Source: Clostridiaceae bacterium
Lineage (GTDB): Bacteria > Bacillota > Clostridia > Oscillospirales > Acutalibacteraceae
Length of the DNA: 35,372 nt
NCBI GenBank assembly: GCA_016282855.1
Contig: JAEELT010000096.1
Location: forward strand, 1 to 35,372
Direction: 5' to 3'
Part shown: positions 9,371 to 18,050 of the stretch, in pieces
How positions within the stretch are numbered: position 1 is the stretch's first letter
Layout of the letters: each line of letters begins with the position of its first letter
The notes under the pieces: model-generated
What the model saw: only the letters and a program-made list of their open reading frames with translations
Told to the model about the DNA's origin: nothing
Databases searched by the model: none
Made by a program: the position numbers and the translations under genes

Positions 9371-10363
9371 TCATATAAGAGTAGCCGCCATAACGGCTTT
9401 GATTGTGTGCATTCTGTTTTCGGCCTCATCAAAAACTATTGAGGCGGGGCTCTCAAACACCTCGTGAGTCACTTCCAGACCGTTGTGGCCGTATTTCTCA
9501 AATATATCTTTGCCGATTTCGGTCCTCAGGTCGTGGAACGCAGGCAGGCAGTGCATAAATTTGCAGTCTTCCTTCGCCTTTGACATAAGCGAGGCGTTTA
9601 CCTGATAGGGCATAAGAGCTTCTATTCTCTCTTTCCATACTGCCTCGGGCTCGCCCATAGAAACCCAGACATCGGTGTAAATCACGTCCGCGCCCTGCAC
9701 GGCGATGTCGGGATTTTCCTCAAACTCTATGGTAGCGCCCGTTTGCGAAGCAATTTCGCGGCAGGTATTGACAAGCTCATCATCGGGGAAATACTCGCCG
9801 GGCGCGCAGGCAACAAAGTGCATGCCCATTTTTGCGCAGCCCACCATAAGGGAATTGCCCATATTGTATCTGGCATCGCCCATATATACCAGTTTAATAC
9901 CCTCGATTTTGCCGAAATGCTCTCTGATTGTGAGAAAATCGGCAAGAATCTGAGTGGGGTGAAATTCGTTTGTAAGACCGTTCCACACGGGAACATCAGC
10001 GTAACGGGCAAGCTCCTCAACTATTGACTGACCGTAGCCTCTGTACTCAATGCCGTCAAACATCCTGCCGAGCACCCTCGCGGTGTCGGCAATGCTCTCC
10101 TTTTTGCCTATCTGGGAGCTTTTGGGGTCAAGGTAAACCGGATGCATGCCGAGGTCGGCAGCGGCAACCTCAAAGGAACATCTTGTCCTTGTGCTGGTTT
10201 TCTCAAAAATAAGGGCAACATTTTTGCCCTCACAATATCTGTGAACAACTCCGTTTTTCTTCTTATATTTAAGATCTGAAGCAAGATCGAGCAGGTAGTT
10301 TATCTCCTGCGGAGTGAAATCGAGAAGCTTCAGAAAGTCTCTCCCTTTGAGTGAAATCAACAC
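9371..10363 (-). CDS. argF: Ornithine carbamoyltransferase
   Basis: STRTRCSFE and MHCLPAFHD motifs; GTG start at 10363 ([16 protein letters not shown]) with GGGGGG RBS; the track start at 10405 lies upstream of the -10 box. Confidence 0.94.
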   Translation of the reverse strand: MLISLKGRDFLKLLDFTPQEINYLLDLASDLKYKKKNGVVHRYCEGKNVALIFEKTSTRTRCSFEVAAADLGMHPVYLDPKSSQIGKKESIADTARVLGRMFDGIEYRGYGQSIVEELARYADVPVWNGLTNEFHPTQILADFLTIREHFGKIEGIKLVYMGDARYNMGNSLMVGCAKMGMHFVACAPGEYFPDDELVNTCREIASQTGATIEFEENPDIAVQGADVIYTDVWVSMGEPEAVWKERIEALMPYQVNASLMSKAKEDCKFMHCLPAFHDLRTEIGKDIFEKYGHNGLEVTHEVFESPASIVFDEAENRMHTIKAVMAATLI

Positions 10364-10377
10364 GCTTTTCCCCCCGT

Positions 10378-10422
10378 ATGGTAAATTTTTACCATTATAC
10401 GTCAATTATGCATCCTTGTCAA
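10378..10422 (-). promoter_or_regulatory. argF promoter with 18-bp palindromic operator at the predicted start site
   Basis: Minus strand TTGACA(10422-10417)-17 bp-TATAAT(10399-10394); palindrome ATGGTAAATTTTTACCAT at 10378-10395. Confidence 0.8.
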
Positions 10423-10462
10423 TATTTTTTTTGAGTTTTCTGTATTTTTATGCGATATTTTT

Positions 10463-10494
10463 GCATTTTATTCATTTTGGATGAATATTATTCA
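10463..10494. promoter_or_regulatory. Two tandem ARG-box-like sites
   Basis: TGCATTTTATTCA and TGAATATTATTCA, same 13-nt pattern TGMATWTTATTCA, ~20 bp apart, upstream of argF promoter. Confidence 0.5.
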
Positions 10495-10580
10495 TTTCTG
10501 CTTTTTCGTGGCCGGATATAGCGGCGGATACGGACCTTTTCGTTATCATTTTGTTCAAATATCTTTTAAAATACGGACAT

Positions 10581-10610
10581 TTGACTTGATTTGTGTAGCG
10601 GTAGTATAAT
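10581..10610 (+). promoter_or_regulatory. Promoter of the SDR gene
   Basis: TTGACT-18 bp-TATAAT. Confidence 0.65.
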
Positions 10611-10643
10611 AAGGAGCAGAGAAAAGATTTACAGGAGGACATT

Positions 10644-11819
10644 ATGGATAAAAAAGAATCGTTATCTGTTGTAACCGGAGCGAGAGGCTACGTCGGTTAT
10701 GCCCTTGTAAGCGAGCTTGCCCAAAGGCCCGGCAGAATCCGCGTGCTTCTCAGGCATGACTGCAAGGAGCTGGACAGATTCGGGTGCGAAAAAATAATGG
10801 GCGACATCTGCGATTACGCCAGCCTCGAAAAAGCTTTTGAAGGAGCCGACACCGTTTATCACGTTGCCGGTCTTGTGGATATTGAGGGCACAAGAGACAG
10901 GCTTGTCTGGTCCGTGAACTACGGCGGCACAAAAAACGTTGTTGCCGCGTGCAAAAAATGCGGGGTGAAAAATCTCGTTTATGTTTCGTCAGTTGACTGC
11001 ATCCCCGCCACAAGGGGTACAGCGCCGATAAAGGAGTATTCCACCCTCAACCCGAACCGCCTGCCCGACGCCTACGGCAAATCAAAAGCGGCGGCAACCC
11101 AATACTGCATTGAGCAGAGCGATGACAAGCTTAAAATCTGCATCGTTCAGCCGAGCTGCTGCATAGGTCCGGATGATATTTACGGCACCAACAGCGTGTG
11201 CTCTATGATTCAGCTCTATCTAAGCGGTCTTTTCCCCTGCACTCTCAAATTCGGCGGCTATAATTTTGTTGACGTGAGAGATGTGGCAAAAGGAATGATA
11301 TCCGCAGCAGAAAAAGGCAGGGGCGGCGAATGCTACTTCCTGTGCGGAGACCGTCTGAGCATTACCGAGTTTATATCCACTCTCGCAAAAATCGAGGGAA
11401 AGGCGCCGCCGAAGATTGCTTTGAGCAAAGGCTTCCTGCTCAAAATGTGCCCGATTATAGAAAAACTTTTCAAAGCGGCTAAGCTCCCGCCCGTACTCAC
11501 GGAGTTTTCAATTAACAAGCTGTGTGAAAACTGCAACTTCTCTTACGAAAAAGCGGCGGCCGAGCTAGACTTCAGGCCCATGAGCGCCGAGGAATCGCTC
11601 AGAGACACCGTAAACTGGCTCAAGCAGAATCCGAAAAGCACCAAAATGCTCGGCAGCATAGCGAAAAACATTGAGGGATATATAGAAGGAATAATGTATG
11701 AAGACCTGAAAAAGGTCGGGGACGATTTCTTCAAAGTCGAAAAAAACGTGGAAAAAGACTTTAAAAACCGCAGTAAGCATTTCAGCGAATTTATTAAAAG
11801 CAGAAAATGGCATTACTGA
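10644..11819 (+). CDS. NAD-dependent epimerase/dehydratase (extended SDR / 3-beta-HSD-like)
   Basis: VVTGARGYVGYALVSEL Rossmann motif, YGKSKA catalytic motif; RBS ACAGGAGG. Confidence 0.85.
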   Translation: MDKKESLSVVTGARGYVGYALVSELAQRPGRIRVLLRHDCKELDRFGCEKIMGDICDYASLEKAFEGADTVYHVAGLVDIEGTRDRLVWSVNYGGTKNVVAACKKCGVKNLVYVSSVDCIPATRGTAPIKEYSTLNPNRLPDAYGKSKAAATQYCIEQSDDKLKICIVQPSCCIGPDDIYGTNSVCSMIQLYLSGLFPCTLKFGGYNFVDVRDVAKGMISAAEKGRGGECYFLCGDRLSITEFISTLAKIEGKAPPKIALSKGFLLKMCPIIEKLFKAAKLPPVLTEFSINKLCENCNFSYEKAAAELDFRPMSAEESLRDTVNWLKQNPKSTKMLGSIAKNIEGYIEGIMYEDLKKVGDDFFKVEKNVEKDFKNRSKHFSEFIKSRKWHY

Positions 11820-11860
11820 TGCAGCTCCGCTTCCCGTATAACTCTGATAAGTCCGTAAAA

Positions 11861-11888
11861 AACACCCGTACGCCGGGTGTTTTTTTGT
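11861..11888 (+). terminator. Rho-independent terminator
   Basis: ACACCCG-TACGC-CGGGTGT followed by TTTTTT. Confidence 0.8.
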
Positions 11889-11934
11889 TGAATGATGCGT
11901 TGCGGTATGGTAGAATTAGTTAAAAAAAAGGGAG

Positions 11935-12258
11935 GTGGACAAAATCAAAAAAGTAAGAATTACCGTCAAACGCAAAGCCTGTTACTCCGATCTCATTGAA
12001 GAGTATGAAAACCCGATTGAGCACGCCTGCGATATGCAGACCGGCGCGGTATTCACCGCCAACGGGTGGCAAAAGCCGGAAGGCCTGTGTGACAGCGCGT
12101 GGGAGACCCTCTCCCCCTTTGTTATGGCTCTCGCTCACGGAGCGGAAAACTTCTATGACGGGTGGATGAAAAACAGCAGGTCCGCCATGATTTCATGCAA
12201 CGACGGCTTCAGGCCCGTAAGCTTCCTTCTTGAAGCGACCGATGAAGACGCCGGCTGA
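11935..12258 (+). CDS. TIGR04076-like small protein
   Basis: KKVRITVKRK...KPEGLCDSAWETLSPFVMALAHG...MISCNDGFRPVSFLLE pattern; start codon uncertain (see findings). Confidence 0.75.
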   Translation: MDKIKKVRITVKRKACYSDLIEEYENPIEHACDMQTGAVFTANGWQKPEGLCDSAWETLSPFVMALAHGAENFYDGWMKNSRSAMISCNDGFRPVSFLLEATDEDAG

Positions 12259-12278
12259 AAGCAAAGAGAGGTGCTTTT

Positions 12279-13112
12279 ATGATTGATTTCGGTAAATCTA
12301 TTTTTGATAATTCAAGAGACAGGGTCCTGCTGTGCGCTCACCGCGGCGTATCGGGGGCAAATATTCCCTGCAACTCAATGGCGGCCTTCAAGGCGGCCGT
12401 GATGAGCGGCGCGGATATGATAGAGCTCGACGTAACCAAAAGCATAGACGGCAAACACTATGTTTTTCATCCGGGTATGGAGCACGCTCATCTGCGCAGG
12501 AAAAAGCTGATATCCGTCATGCGCTCCTCCGGGGTTGAAAAGCTCCGCTTTGTAAACCAGGATGACTGCCCGACCGATTTCGGAATCAGCACTCTCGAGG
12601 ATGTGCTTGACTACCTGAGAGGCAAATGCTACATAAATGTTGACAAATACTGGACGGATATTCCCGGCATTACCGCAATAATAAGAAAATGCGGGGTTGA
12701 AAAGCAGGCCGTAGTCAAAACCGCAATAAAAGACAGATACATAAATGAGCTTATCAGATACGCACCGGACCTGATGTTTATGCCGATTGTAAAGCATAAG
12801 GATGAAATAACACACGGCCTGATTGAGCGCGGCATAAACTGCATAGGCGCCGAGGTGCTGTTTGAAAAGGAAGACGAGCCCGTCGCCTCACCCGAATATA
12901 TCGAAAGCATGCACGGCAAAGGGCTTGTGGTGTTTGCAAACGCTATTGTTTACAACAAAAACGATGTCATCGCCGCCGGGCATTCGGATGACAACTCATT
13001 TGTAATCTCACCCGATTACGGCTGGGGCTGGCTCGCGGACAGAGGTTTTGACATCATCCAGACGGATTTTTGCCCTCTTGCCGCAAAATACCTTTCCGAA
13101 AGAAACAAATAA
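12279..13112 (+). CDS. Glycerophosphodiester phosphodiesterase family protein
   Basis: LLCAHRGVSGANIPCNSMAAFKAAVMSGADMIELDV motif; RBS AGAGAGGTG. Confidence 0.85.
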   Translation: MIDFGKSIFDNSRDRVLLCAHRGVSGANIPCNSMAAFKAAVMSGADMIELDVTKSIDGKHYVFHPGMEHAHLRRKKLISVMRSSGVEKLRFVNQDDCPTDFGISTLEDVLDYLRGKCYINVDKYWTDIPGITAIIRKCGVEKQAVVKTAIKDRYINELIRYAPDLMFMPIVKHKDEITHGLIERGINCIGAEVLFEKEDEPVASPEYIESMHGKGLVVFANAIVYNKNDVIAAGHSDDNSFVISPDYGWGWLADRGFDIIQTDFCPLAAKYLSERNK

Positions 13113-13141
13113 AAGAAATAAATAAGAAAAAAATAAATTAT

Positions 13142-13180
13142 AAAAACCGCTACTGCGGGCAAAAAGCAGCAACGGTTTTA
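13142..13180. terminator. Probable bidirectional terminator between convergent genes
   Basis: AAAACCGCTACTGC...GCAGCAACGGTTTT inverted repeat. Confidence 0.5.
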
Positions 13181-13188
13181 TGTTTTTA

Positions 13189-14034
13189 TCAGCCGGCTTT
13201 TGCGAAATGCATCACATTATTGCAGATAAGCTTGTCATAATCCACAGTGTGAATGAGAGAGCCGTCTTCAAGAGGATAAACGCAGATATCTTCAGCCTCG
13301 TTGTCATAGTTAGGCACGGTGCGGATAAACTCCGTGACGACTTTGCCGTTGCCCGGGTTTACGCGATAAACTGTTTCGCGCGTGCCGGGGTCTTTGCAGT
13401 CATACGAGAGCCAAAGCATTCCCTCATAAACAGAGCCGCCCTGAATGCGGTGAATCTGTTCGCTGAGCTTTATGATTTTAATAAGGCGCATTGTTTCAAG
13501 ATCATACTGCAGTATTTCGTCAACAGGGTCAAACATTGAGGTGTAAAGATAACCGTTTTCCCTGTCAACGGCGCACCAGGGTATGCCGTCTGTAAGATAC
13601 TCGCATGTCATATCATAGTATTTGCCGGTGTATTCAAGCGTTTCGCAGTCGTAAAGGAGTATGAAATTGTATCTGTCTCCTTTACCCTCCACAGGAGCGT
13701 AGATTAAACCGTTTGCGCAGTCAATGCCTCCTATGTGATTGCTGCCGTATTTCTCCCTGAATTCCTTCGGCACGCTGCCGCCGCTGACCTTTTTGCATTT
13801 CATATCCGTGCCGAACTTTGCAAGGCCTGTGAAATTCAAAGCGGTCATTGCTCCGGAGCAATAGAAATACTCGCCGTCGCAGCATATTCCCTGTGCCGAA
13901 AACATAGACACAAAGGGGCTCAGCTTTTCGCTGCGGATAAGCTCGTAGCCGTCAGAAACTTCAACGGAACCGAAGCCTAAAATATAGACGGCTATGAGAG
14001 AAAGGGTTGTAAAAAAAGAAGCTATTCTGTTCAT
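13189..14034 (-). CDS. Secreted/lipid-free exported protein, possible beta-propeller; unknown function
   Basis: Signal-peptide-like N-terminus; repeated short beta motifs (GEYFYCSG, GLIYAPVEG, GYLYTSMFD, GMLWLSYD). Confidence 0.7.
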   Translation of the reverse strand: MNRIASFFTTLSLIAVYILGFGSVEVSDGYELIRSEKLSPFVSMFSAQGICCDGEYFYCSGAMTALNFTGLAKFGTDMKCKKVSGGSVPKEFREKYGSNHIGGIDCANGLIYAPVEGKGDRYNFILLYDCETLEYTGKYYDMTCEYLTDGIPWCAVDRENGYLYTSMFDPVDEILQYDLETMRLIKIIKLSEQIHRIQGGSVYEGMLWLSYDCKDPGTRETVYRVNPGNGKVVTEFIRTVPNYDNEAEDICVYPLEDGSLIHTVDYDKLICNNVMHFAKAG

Positions 14035-14142
14035 TTCATTTCCTCTTTTATCCTGTATCTTATACTGCCATTATATATGCAATTGAGACTCTTTGCAACA
14101 GGATTTACGCTTGACGGGGCGCAGAAATATGAGGAGCCTGTT

Positions 14143-14970
14143 TTATACAACGGTTTTCTCTATCCATTTTCCGAGCAACTGTGTAAGCTTCATTCTCTGG
14201 CCGGAAAAACTGTGACCGCTTGTTATGGTTTCATACTGCACATTTGCGCCGAGTTTCTTCAGCTCACGCTCGAGCGGCTTCATCATTTTGTCGGCAGGCG
14301 CAACCGTATCGAGAGACGCTTCCACAAGAAGGATATTATGCTTGGCGAGGAGGTCGCATTCGTTGAGAATGCTCAGCTCAAGGATGTTATCAAGAGCGTT
14401 TTCAAAAACTTCGCCCGCCGATTTCATTTTCAGACATCTGCCCTCTGTTTCAATCATCAGAAACAGTTCTTTTTCCATACCGTAACGAAACGCGGCGCCT
14501 GTATCATAAGCGGCGAGAGCTGCAATCCCTCTTACAAACGGAAGCTCCTTGGCAGCATTGAGCACTGTCTGGCCGCCCATACTGTGCCCCACAAGGAATA
14601 TATTTCCGGTATCTATATCATATTGCCCGGCAATCGCCGGGTTAGCCGCCCATTTGGCAACAGCAACGAGGTCATCCCTGAGATTTGTAAACAGATAACT
14701 GCCTTCACTCCCCCACGCTCCCCTGTGGTTCATATGAATCACTACGCAGCCCGCTCTCATCAGGGCGAGCTCAAGGTCATTGTTTGTGGTATAACCCGGG
14801 AAACCGTGCGACATAAGTACCGCCGGGTACGGCCCCGGTATTCTTTTATCGGGCAAAAGCAGATAGCCGTACATACGGCAGCCGCCGCTTACAATATTCA
14901 GCTCATATACTCCGGGCAACGAGCCGGCTTCATCCGTTTCAAATTCCTTAAACAGGTTTTCCGAATTCAT
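14143..14970 (-). CDS. Alpha/beta hydrolase (dienelactone-hydrolase/peptidase S9-like)
   Basis: PAVLMSHGFPG, GHSMGG nucleophile elbow. Confidence 0.85.
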   Translation of the reverse strand: MNSENLFKEFETDEAGSLPGVYELNIVSGGCRMYGYLLLPDKRIPGPYPAVLMSHGFPGYTTNNDLELALMRAGCVVIHMNHRGAWGSEGSYLFTNLRDDLVAVAKWAANPAIAGQYDIDTGNIFLVGHSMGGQTVLNAAKELPFVRGIAALAAYDTGAAFRYGMEKELFLMIETEGRCLKMKSAGEVFENALDNILELSILNECDLLAKHNILLVEASLDTVAPADKMMKPLERELKKLGANVQYETITSGHSFSGQRMKLTQLLGKWIEKTVV

Positions 14971-14979
14971 TTTAATTCC

Positions 14980-15426
14980 TCACAGGCTGTATTTCATTAT
15001 TTCGGGGCGGCACTGTTTGCCCCTTTTGCCGCAGTCGGAGCAGTAAACCGCAATCTTCGGGGAGGAATCCCAGTCCATCGTTTTCCAGCCGCACCGCCTG
15101 TAGTAATCAGGCTCCTTTGCGCAGGCCCATATTTCCTTTACCCCCAAAGCTCTTGCCTCGCTGAAAACGACCTGTTGCATCACCTTGCCGTAACCGTTGT
15201 TAAAAAGGTCTTTCCTTACGGCAATGTCACCGAGTGAATACACTCCGCCGCGTATTTCAAGAGTTGACGCGGCCATAAGCTCGCCTGTTTCCTTATCATC
15301 CATACGCCACATCTTTATAATCCTTTCGGGCGCTCTGTCCTCAATTTTAACGCCCATACCGCTCTCGCTGAAAAGAGTGGACAGAGTGAGAAAATCGTCA
15401 GTTTCTCTTATAATGTATTTTTCCAT
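14980..15426 (-). CDS. GNAT-family N-acetyltransferase
   Basis: SLGDIAVRKDLFNNGYGKVMQQVVFSEARALG; FYRRCGW-like C-term (DYYRRCGWKTMD). Confidence 0.85.
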   Translation of the reverse strand: MEKYIIRETDDFLTLSTLFSESGMGVKIEDRAPERIIKMWRMDDKETGELMAASTLEIRGGVYSLGDIAVRKDLFNNGYGKVMQQVVFSEARALGVKEIWACAKEPDYYRRCGWKTMDWDSSPKIAVYCSDCGKRGKQCRPEIMKYSL

Positions 15427-15455
15427 ATTTTCCTCTTGATATAATGATTTAAGAA

Positions 15456-15484
15456 ATTATATATCTATTTGCCTACTATGTCAA
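15456..15484 (-). promoter_or_regulatory. Promoter of the GNAT-hydrolase operon
   Basis: Minus strand TTGACA(15484-15479)-17 bp-TATAAT(15461-15456). Confidence 0.75.
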
Positions 15485-15623
15485 TAGGCATTATTGTTTA
15501 ACCGGGTTTATTATGTTTTGCAGGCACATATCATAACCGTCAGGCGGCACACACATTCGGCAACAGAGCGTTGCTTGCAAACAGTCTGAAAATCTGTAAT
15601 AATAATTACAAGGAGGTGTATGT

Positions 15624-16388
15624 ATGACCACTAAAGATATTATTTCCGAACTGAGAAAGAAAAACGGGATGTCGCAGGAAGAACTTGCGGAAAAAGTGTT
15701 TGTAACCCGTCAGGCAGTTTCGCGCTGGGAAACCGGCGAAACGGTGCCCGGCACGGAAACGCTCAAACTGCTTTCCGGGCTATTCGGAGTATCCATAAAT
15801 ACCCTGCTCGGCTCACCGCATCAGCTCATCTGCCAATGCTGCGGAATGCCTCTTGACGATTCAATCATAGGCCGGGATAAGGACGGCGCTCTTAACGAAA
15901 GCTACTGCCGCTGGTGTTATGCAGACGGTACATTCACTTACAGCGATATGGACGAGCTGATAGATGTATCCGTTAAACATATGGCCGGCGAGGGCTTCAC
16001 CGAGGAGCAGGCGCGCGCATATATGAAGCAGACCCTGCCCACCCTTGATTACTGGAAGAGATATGATGAGCTCAGCGACAACGGCGAATTTGACAAATTC
16101 AAGAAACAGCTTATTGATGAAATAAACGCTCTTCACATAGAAGGGATGCCTGAGGTTAAATCTCTCAACGCGCTTGTCGGCAGCTTCGTTAATCTTGAAT
16201 ACCGACTGCCGGGCGGCGCGGGAGCTAAGTTCCTTGATGACGGCGCAACATACCTCGGCACTCAGCTTGAGTCGGAATTCGGCGGGGAAAAGTGCTTCGG
16301 AGTGCTCGCAAATATGGATTTTATATTGATTTGCACTTATGAGAATCAAGGTAAAAACCCCGAGCTGATTCTTTACAAAAAGAGATAG
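15624..16388 (+). CDS. XRE-family HTH regulator fused to zinc-ribbon-like domain and C-terminal domain
   Basis: HTH LRKKNGMSQEELAEKVFVTRQAVSRWETGETVPG; CQCCGMPL...YCRWCYADG zinc-ribbon; RBS AAGGAGGTG. Confidence 0.85.
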   Translation: MTTKDIISELRKKNGMSQEELAEKVFVTRQAVSRWETGETVPGTETLKLLSGLFGVSINTLLGSPHQLICQCCGMPLDDSIIGRDKDGALNESYCRWCYADGTFTYSDMDELIDVSVKHMAGEGFTEEQARAYMKQTLPTLDYWKRYDELSDNGEFDKFKKQLIDEINALHIEGMPEVKSLNALVGSFVNLEYRLPGGAGAKFLDDGATYLGTQLESEFGGEKCFGVLANMDFILICTYENQGKNPELILYKKR

Positions 16389-16433
16389 TGAAGCCAAACG
16401 AATTATCATCAATGATATTATTTACGCATATAA

Positions 16434-16457
16434 AAACGCCGCCCGGCAGGGGCGGCG
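16434..16457. terminator. Terminator hairpin between convergent genes
   Basis: CGCCGCCC-GGCAG-GGGCGGCG. Confidence 0.6.
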
Positions 16458-16467
16458 CTTTGCTTTA

Positions 16468-16677
16468 TTAACCGAAATCGTATTCAATCAAATCCCCGGG
16501 CTGGCAGTGAAGCGCTTCGCAAAGCGCCTCGAGAGTTGAAAAACGAATGGCGCTGACATGGCCGTTTTTAAGCTTGGAGAGATTGACATTTGCCACTCCG
16601 ACCGCTTCCGAGAGCTCGTTGAGGCTGATTTTTCTGTCAGCCATGACACGGTCAAGGCGTAATACAATTTTACCCAT
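16468..16677 (-). CDS. Small XRE/Cro-type HTH regulator
   Basis: MGKIVLRLDRVMADRKISLNELSEAVGVANVNLSKLKNGHVSAIRFSTLEALCEALHCQPGDLIEYDFG; ATG at 16677 preferred to track start 16749. Confidence 0.88.
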   Translation of the reverse strand: MGKIVLRLDRVMADRKISLNELSEAVGVANVNLSKLKNGHVSAIRFSTLEALCEALHCQPGDLIEYDFG

Positions 16678-16690
16678 ATCGTTCTCCCTA

Positions 16691-17404
16691 TCAAAGAGTT
16701 TCGTCGGATTCTTTCTGGAGCTGAGCGCCGTACCTGAACACGACAACAAGAATGAAAACCACAGCTACAAGAAGGATGCTGCCGAGATCGACAGTCATAT
16801 TGAATGATGAATTGCTGCCCACGGCGCTCCAGAATCCGCCGTTAAGCATATGAATGACACAAACAGGTATGAGAGAATAAGCAAACCTTGTCATGCTCCT
16901 GACAACGTTTTCGGCAAAGGGGGTATCGCAGTCCTTAAGGGCTTTCATGAGAGCCTTAAGCATATACAGGGCTGCGGTAATCGCGGCAAAATAGCAGAAA
17001 GAGACACAAAGAGCGGCAAGAATCTTGCCTATGCTGTAATTTTTTTCACCGACGGTAGCGTTAACTTTAAGCCCGCCGTTGTCTTTTTTCTGAACAGAGA
17101 TTTCCGAAATATCCGAATCATCGGGAGTGATAATCTCACCGCCGTCAGAGATAAGATCAGAAAGATTCTCTACACCGTCTATCTTAATAAGCCTCCGGAC
17201 CTTGCCGAAGAAATCGGTTTCGGAGTCAATATCAATACCGGTTGAAACAGTAACGCTCAGCTTATCATCGCTGACCATGGCGGCGCCGGCAACGCCGATG
17301 CCCAGGCAGACCATACTCGCTATTGATGCGATAATAAGAAGGATGCAGATTACATAGCCGACCTTGCCGGCAACATTGATTTTTTTGATGGACTGGTTTT
17401 TCAT
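16691..17404 (-). CDS. DUF2975-like membrane protein
   Basis: Four predicted TM segments; immediately upstream of a small HTH gene, the usual DUF2975-HTH arrangement. Confidence 0.75.
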   Translation of the reverse strand: MKNQSIKKINVAGKVGYVICILLIIASIASMVCLGIGVAGAAMVSDDKLSVTVSTGIDIDSETDFFGKVRRLIKIDGVENLSDLISDGGEIITPDDSDISEISVQKKDNGGLKVNATVGEKNYSIGKILAALCVSFCYFAAITAALYMLKALMKALKDCDTPFAENVVRSMTRFAYSLIPVCVIHMLNGGFWSAVGSNSSFNMTVDLGSILLVAVVFILVVVFRYGAQLQKESDETL

Positions 17405-17427
17405 GATTGACCTCCCGCGTAAATAAT

Positions 17428-17501
17428 TTAATGTTTATCGTTAATCCGATTATATCACAGTTTTTACGTTTGTCAAGTGCTTTTTAATGTTTTTCGTTAA
17501 T
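17428..17501 (-). promoter_or_regulatory. DUF2975-HTH promoter flanked by two near-identical operators
   Basis: TTGACA(17476-17471)-16 bp-TATAAT(17454-17449); operators TTAATGTTTATCGTTAAT (17428-17445) and TTAATGTTTTTCGTTAAT (17484-17501). Confidence 0.75.
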
Positions 17502-17528
17502 TTTTTATTCTTTTGCGCAAAAGAAAAA

Positions 17529-17551
17529 AGCGGCGCTAAAAAAGCGCCGCT
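17529..17551 (-). terminator. Terminator of the 42-aa small ORF
   Basis: AGCGGCGC-TAAAAAA-GCGCCGCT; minus strand followed by TTTTTTCTTTT. Confidence 0.8.
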
Positions 17552-17562
17552 CCGGGAGATAA

Positions 17563-17691
17563 TCACATATTGGTCATCAGGCCGAGAAAGTCGGGAAGAC
17601 CGAGCGGCCCGAAGACATTCATAAGAACCCCGTAAGCAATTTCAAACGGAATAAGCAGGGGCAGGCCGAAAACCAGAATCATTTTCCACAT
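17563..17691 (-). CDS. Small hydrophobic protein, 42 aa (not in supplied track)
   Basis: MWKMILVFGLPLLIPFEIAYGVLMNVFGPLGLPDFLGLMTNM*; RBS AAAGGA; own promoter and terminator. Confidence 0.65.
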   Translation of the reverse strand: MWKMILVFGLPLLIPFEIAYGVLMNVFGPLGLPDFLGLMTNM

Positions 17692-17765
17692 ATACTATCC
17701 GTCCTTTCATTTTAATCTCACGCCCGGCGGGTGCTCAGAAAAAAGCGCCTCCGTCTGCTGTATTG

Positions 17766-17794
17766 ATTATAGTACATATACTCCGCTATTTCAA
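17766..17794 (-). promoter_or_regulatory. Promoter of small ORF
   Basis: Minus strand TTGAAA(17794-17789)-17 bp-TATAAT(17771-17766). Confidence 0.7.
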
Positions 17795-17833
17795 TCAAAT
17801 AATAATGAATAAAATAAAAATTCTGTTTTTTCA

Positions 17834-17862
17834 TTGACAAAATCATTTTGTTTTGTTATTAT
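17834..17862 (+). promoter_or_regulatory. tRNA operon promoter
   Basis: TTGACA-17 bp-TATTAT upstream of tRNA-Met. Confidence 0.7.
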
Positions 17863-17883
17863 ATAGTGCGTTCCGACTGAAAT

Positions 17884-17960
17884 GGGCCATTAGCTCAGTT
17901 GGTTAGAGCACTCGGCTCATAACCGAATGGTCCGGGGTTCGAGTCCCTGATGGCCCACCA
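17884..17960 (+). tRNA. tRNA-Met(CAT) (tRNA-Ile2 with lysidine not excluded)
   Basis: Acceptor GGGCCAT/ATGGCCC, anticodon loop CTCATAA, T-arm GGTTCGAGTCC, encoded CCA. Confidence 0.93.
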
Positions 17961-17965
17961 TTCTT

Positions 17966-18041
17966 AGGGGTATAGCTCAGTTGGTAGAGCAGCGGTCTCC
18001 AAAACCGCGTGCCGAGGGTTCAAGTCCTTCTGCCCCTGCCA
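17966..18041 (+). tRNA. tRNA-Trp(CCA)
   Basis: Acceptor AGGGGTA/TGCCCCT, anticodon loop TCTCCAAAA region, encoded CCA. Confidence 0.93.
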
Positions 18042-18050
18042 AAACAAAGA

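Noticed and set aside
14077-15237. 386-aa plus-strand ORF
   Set aside because: Antisense to well-supported alpha/beta hydrolase and GNAT genes; no family motifs, low-complexity hydrophobic/His-rich composition typical of shadow ORFs.
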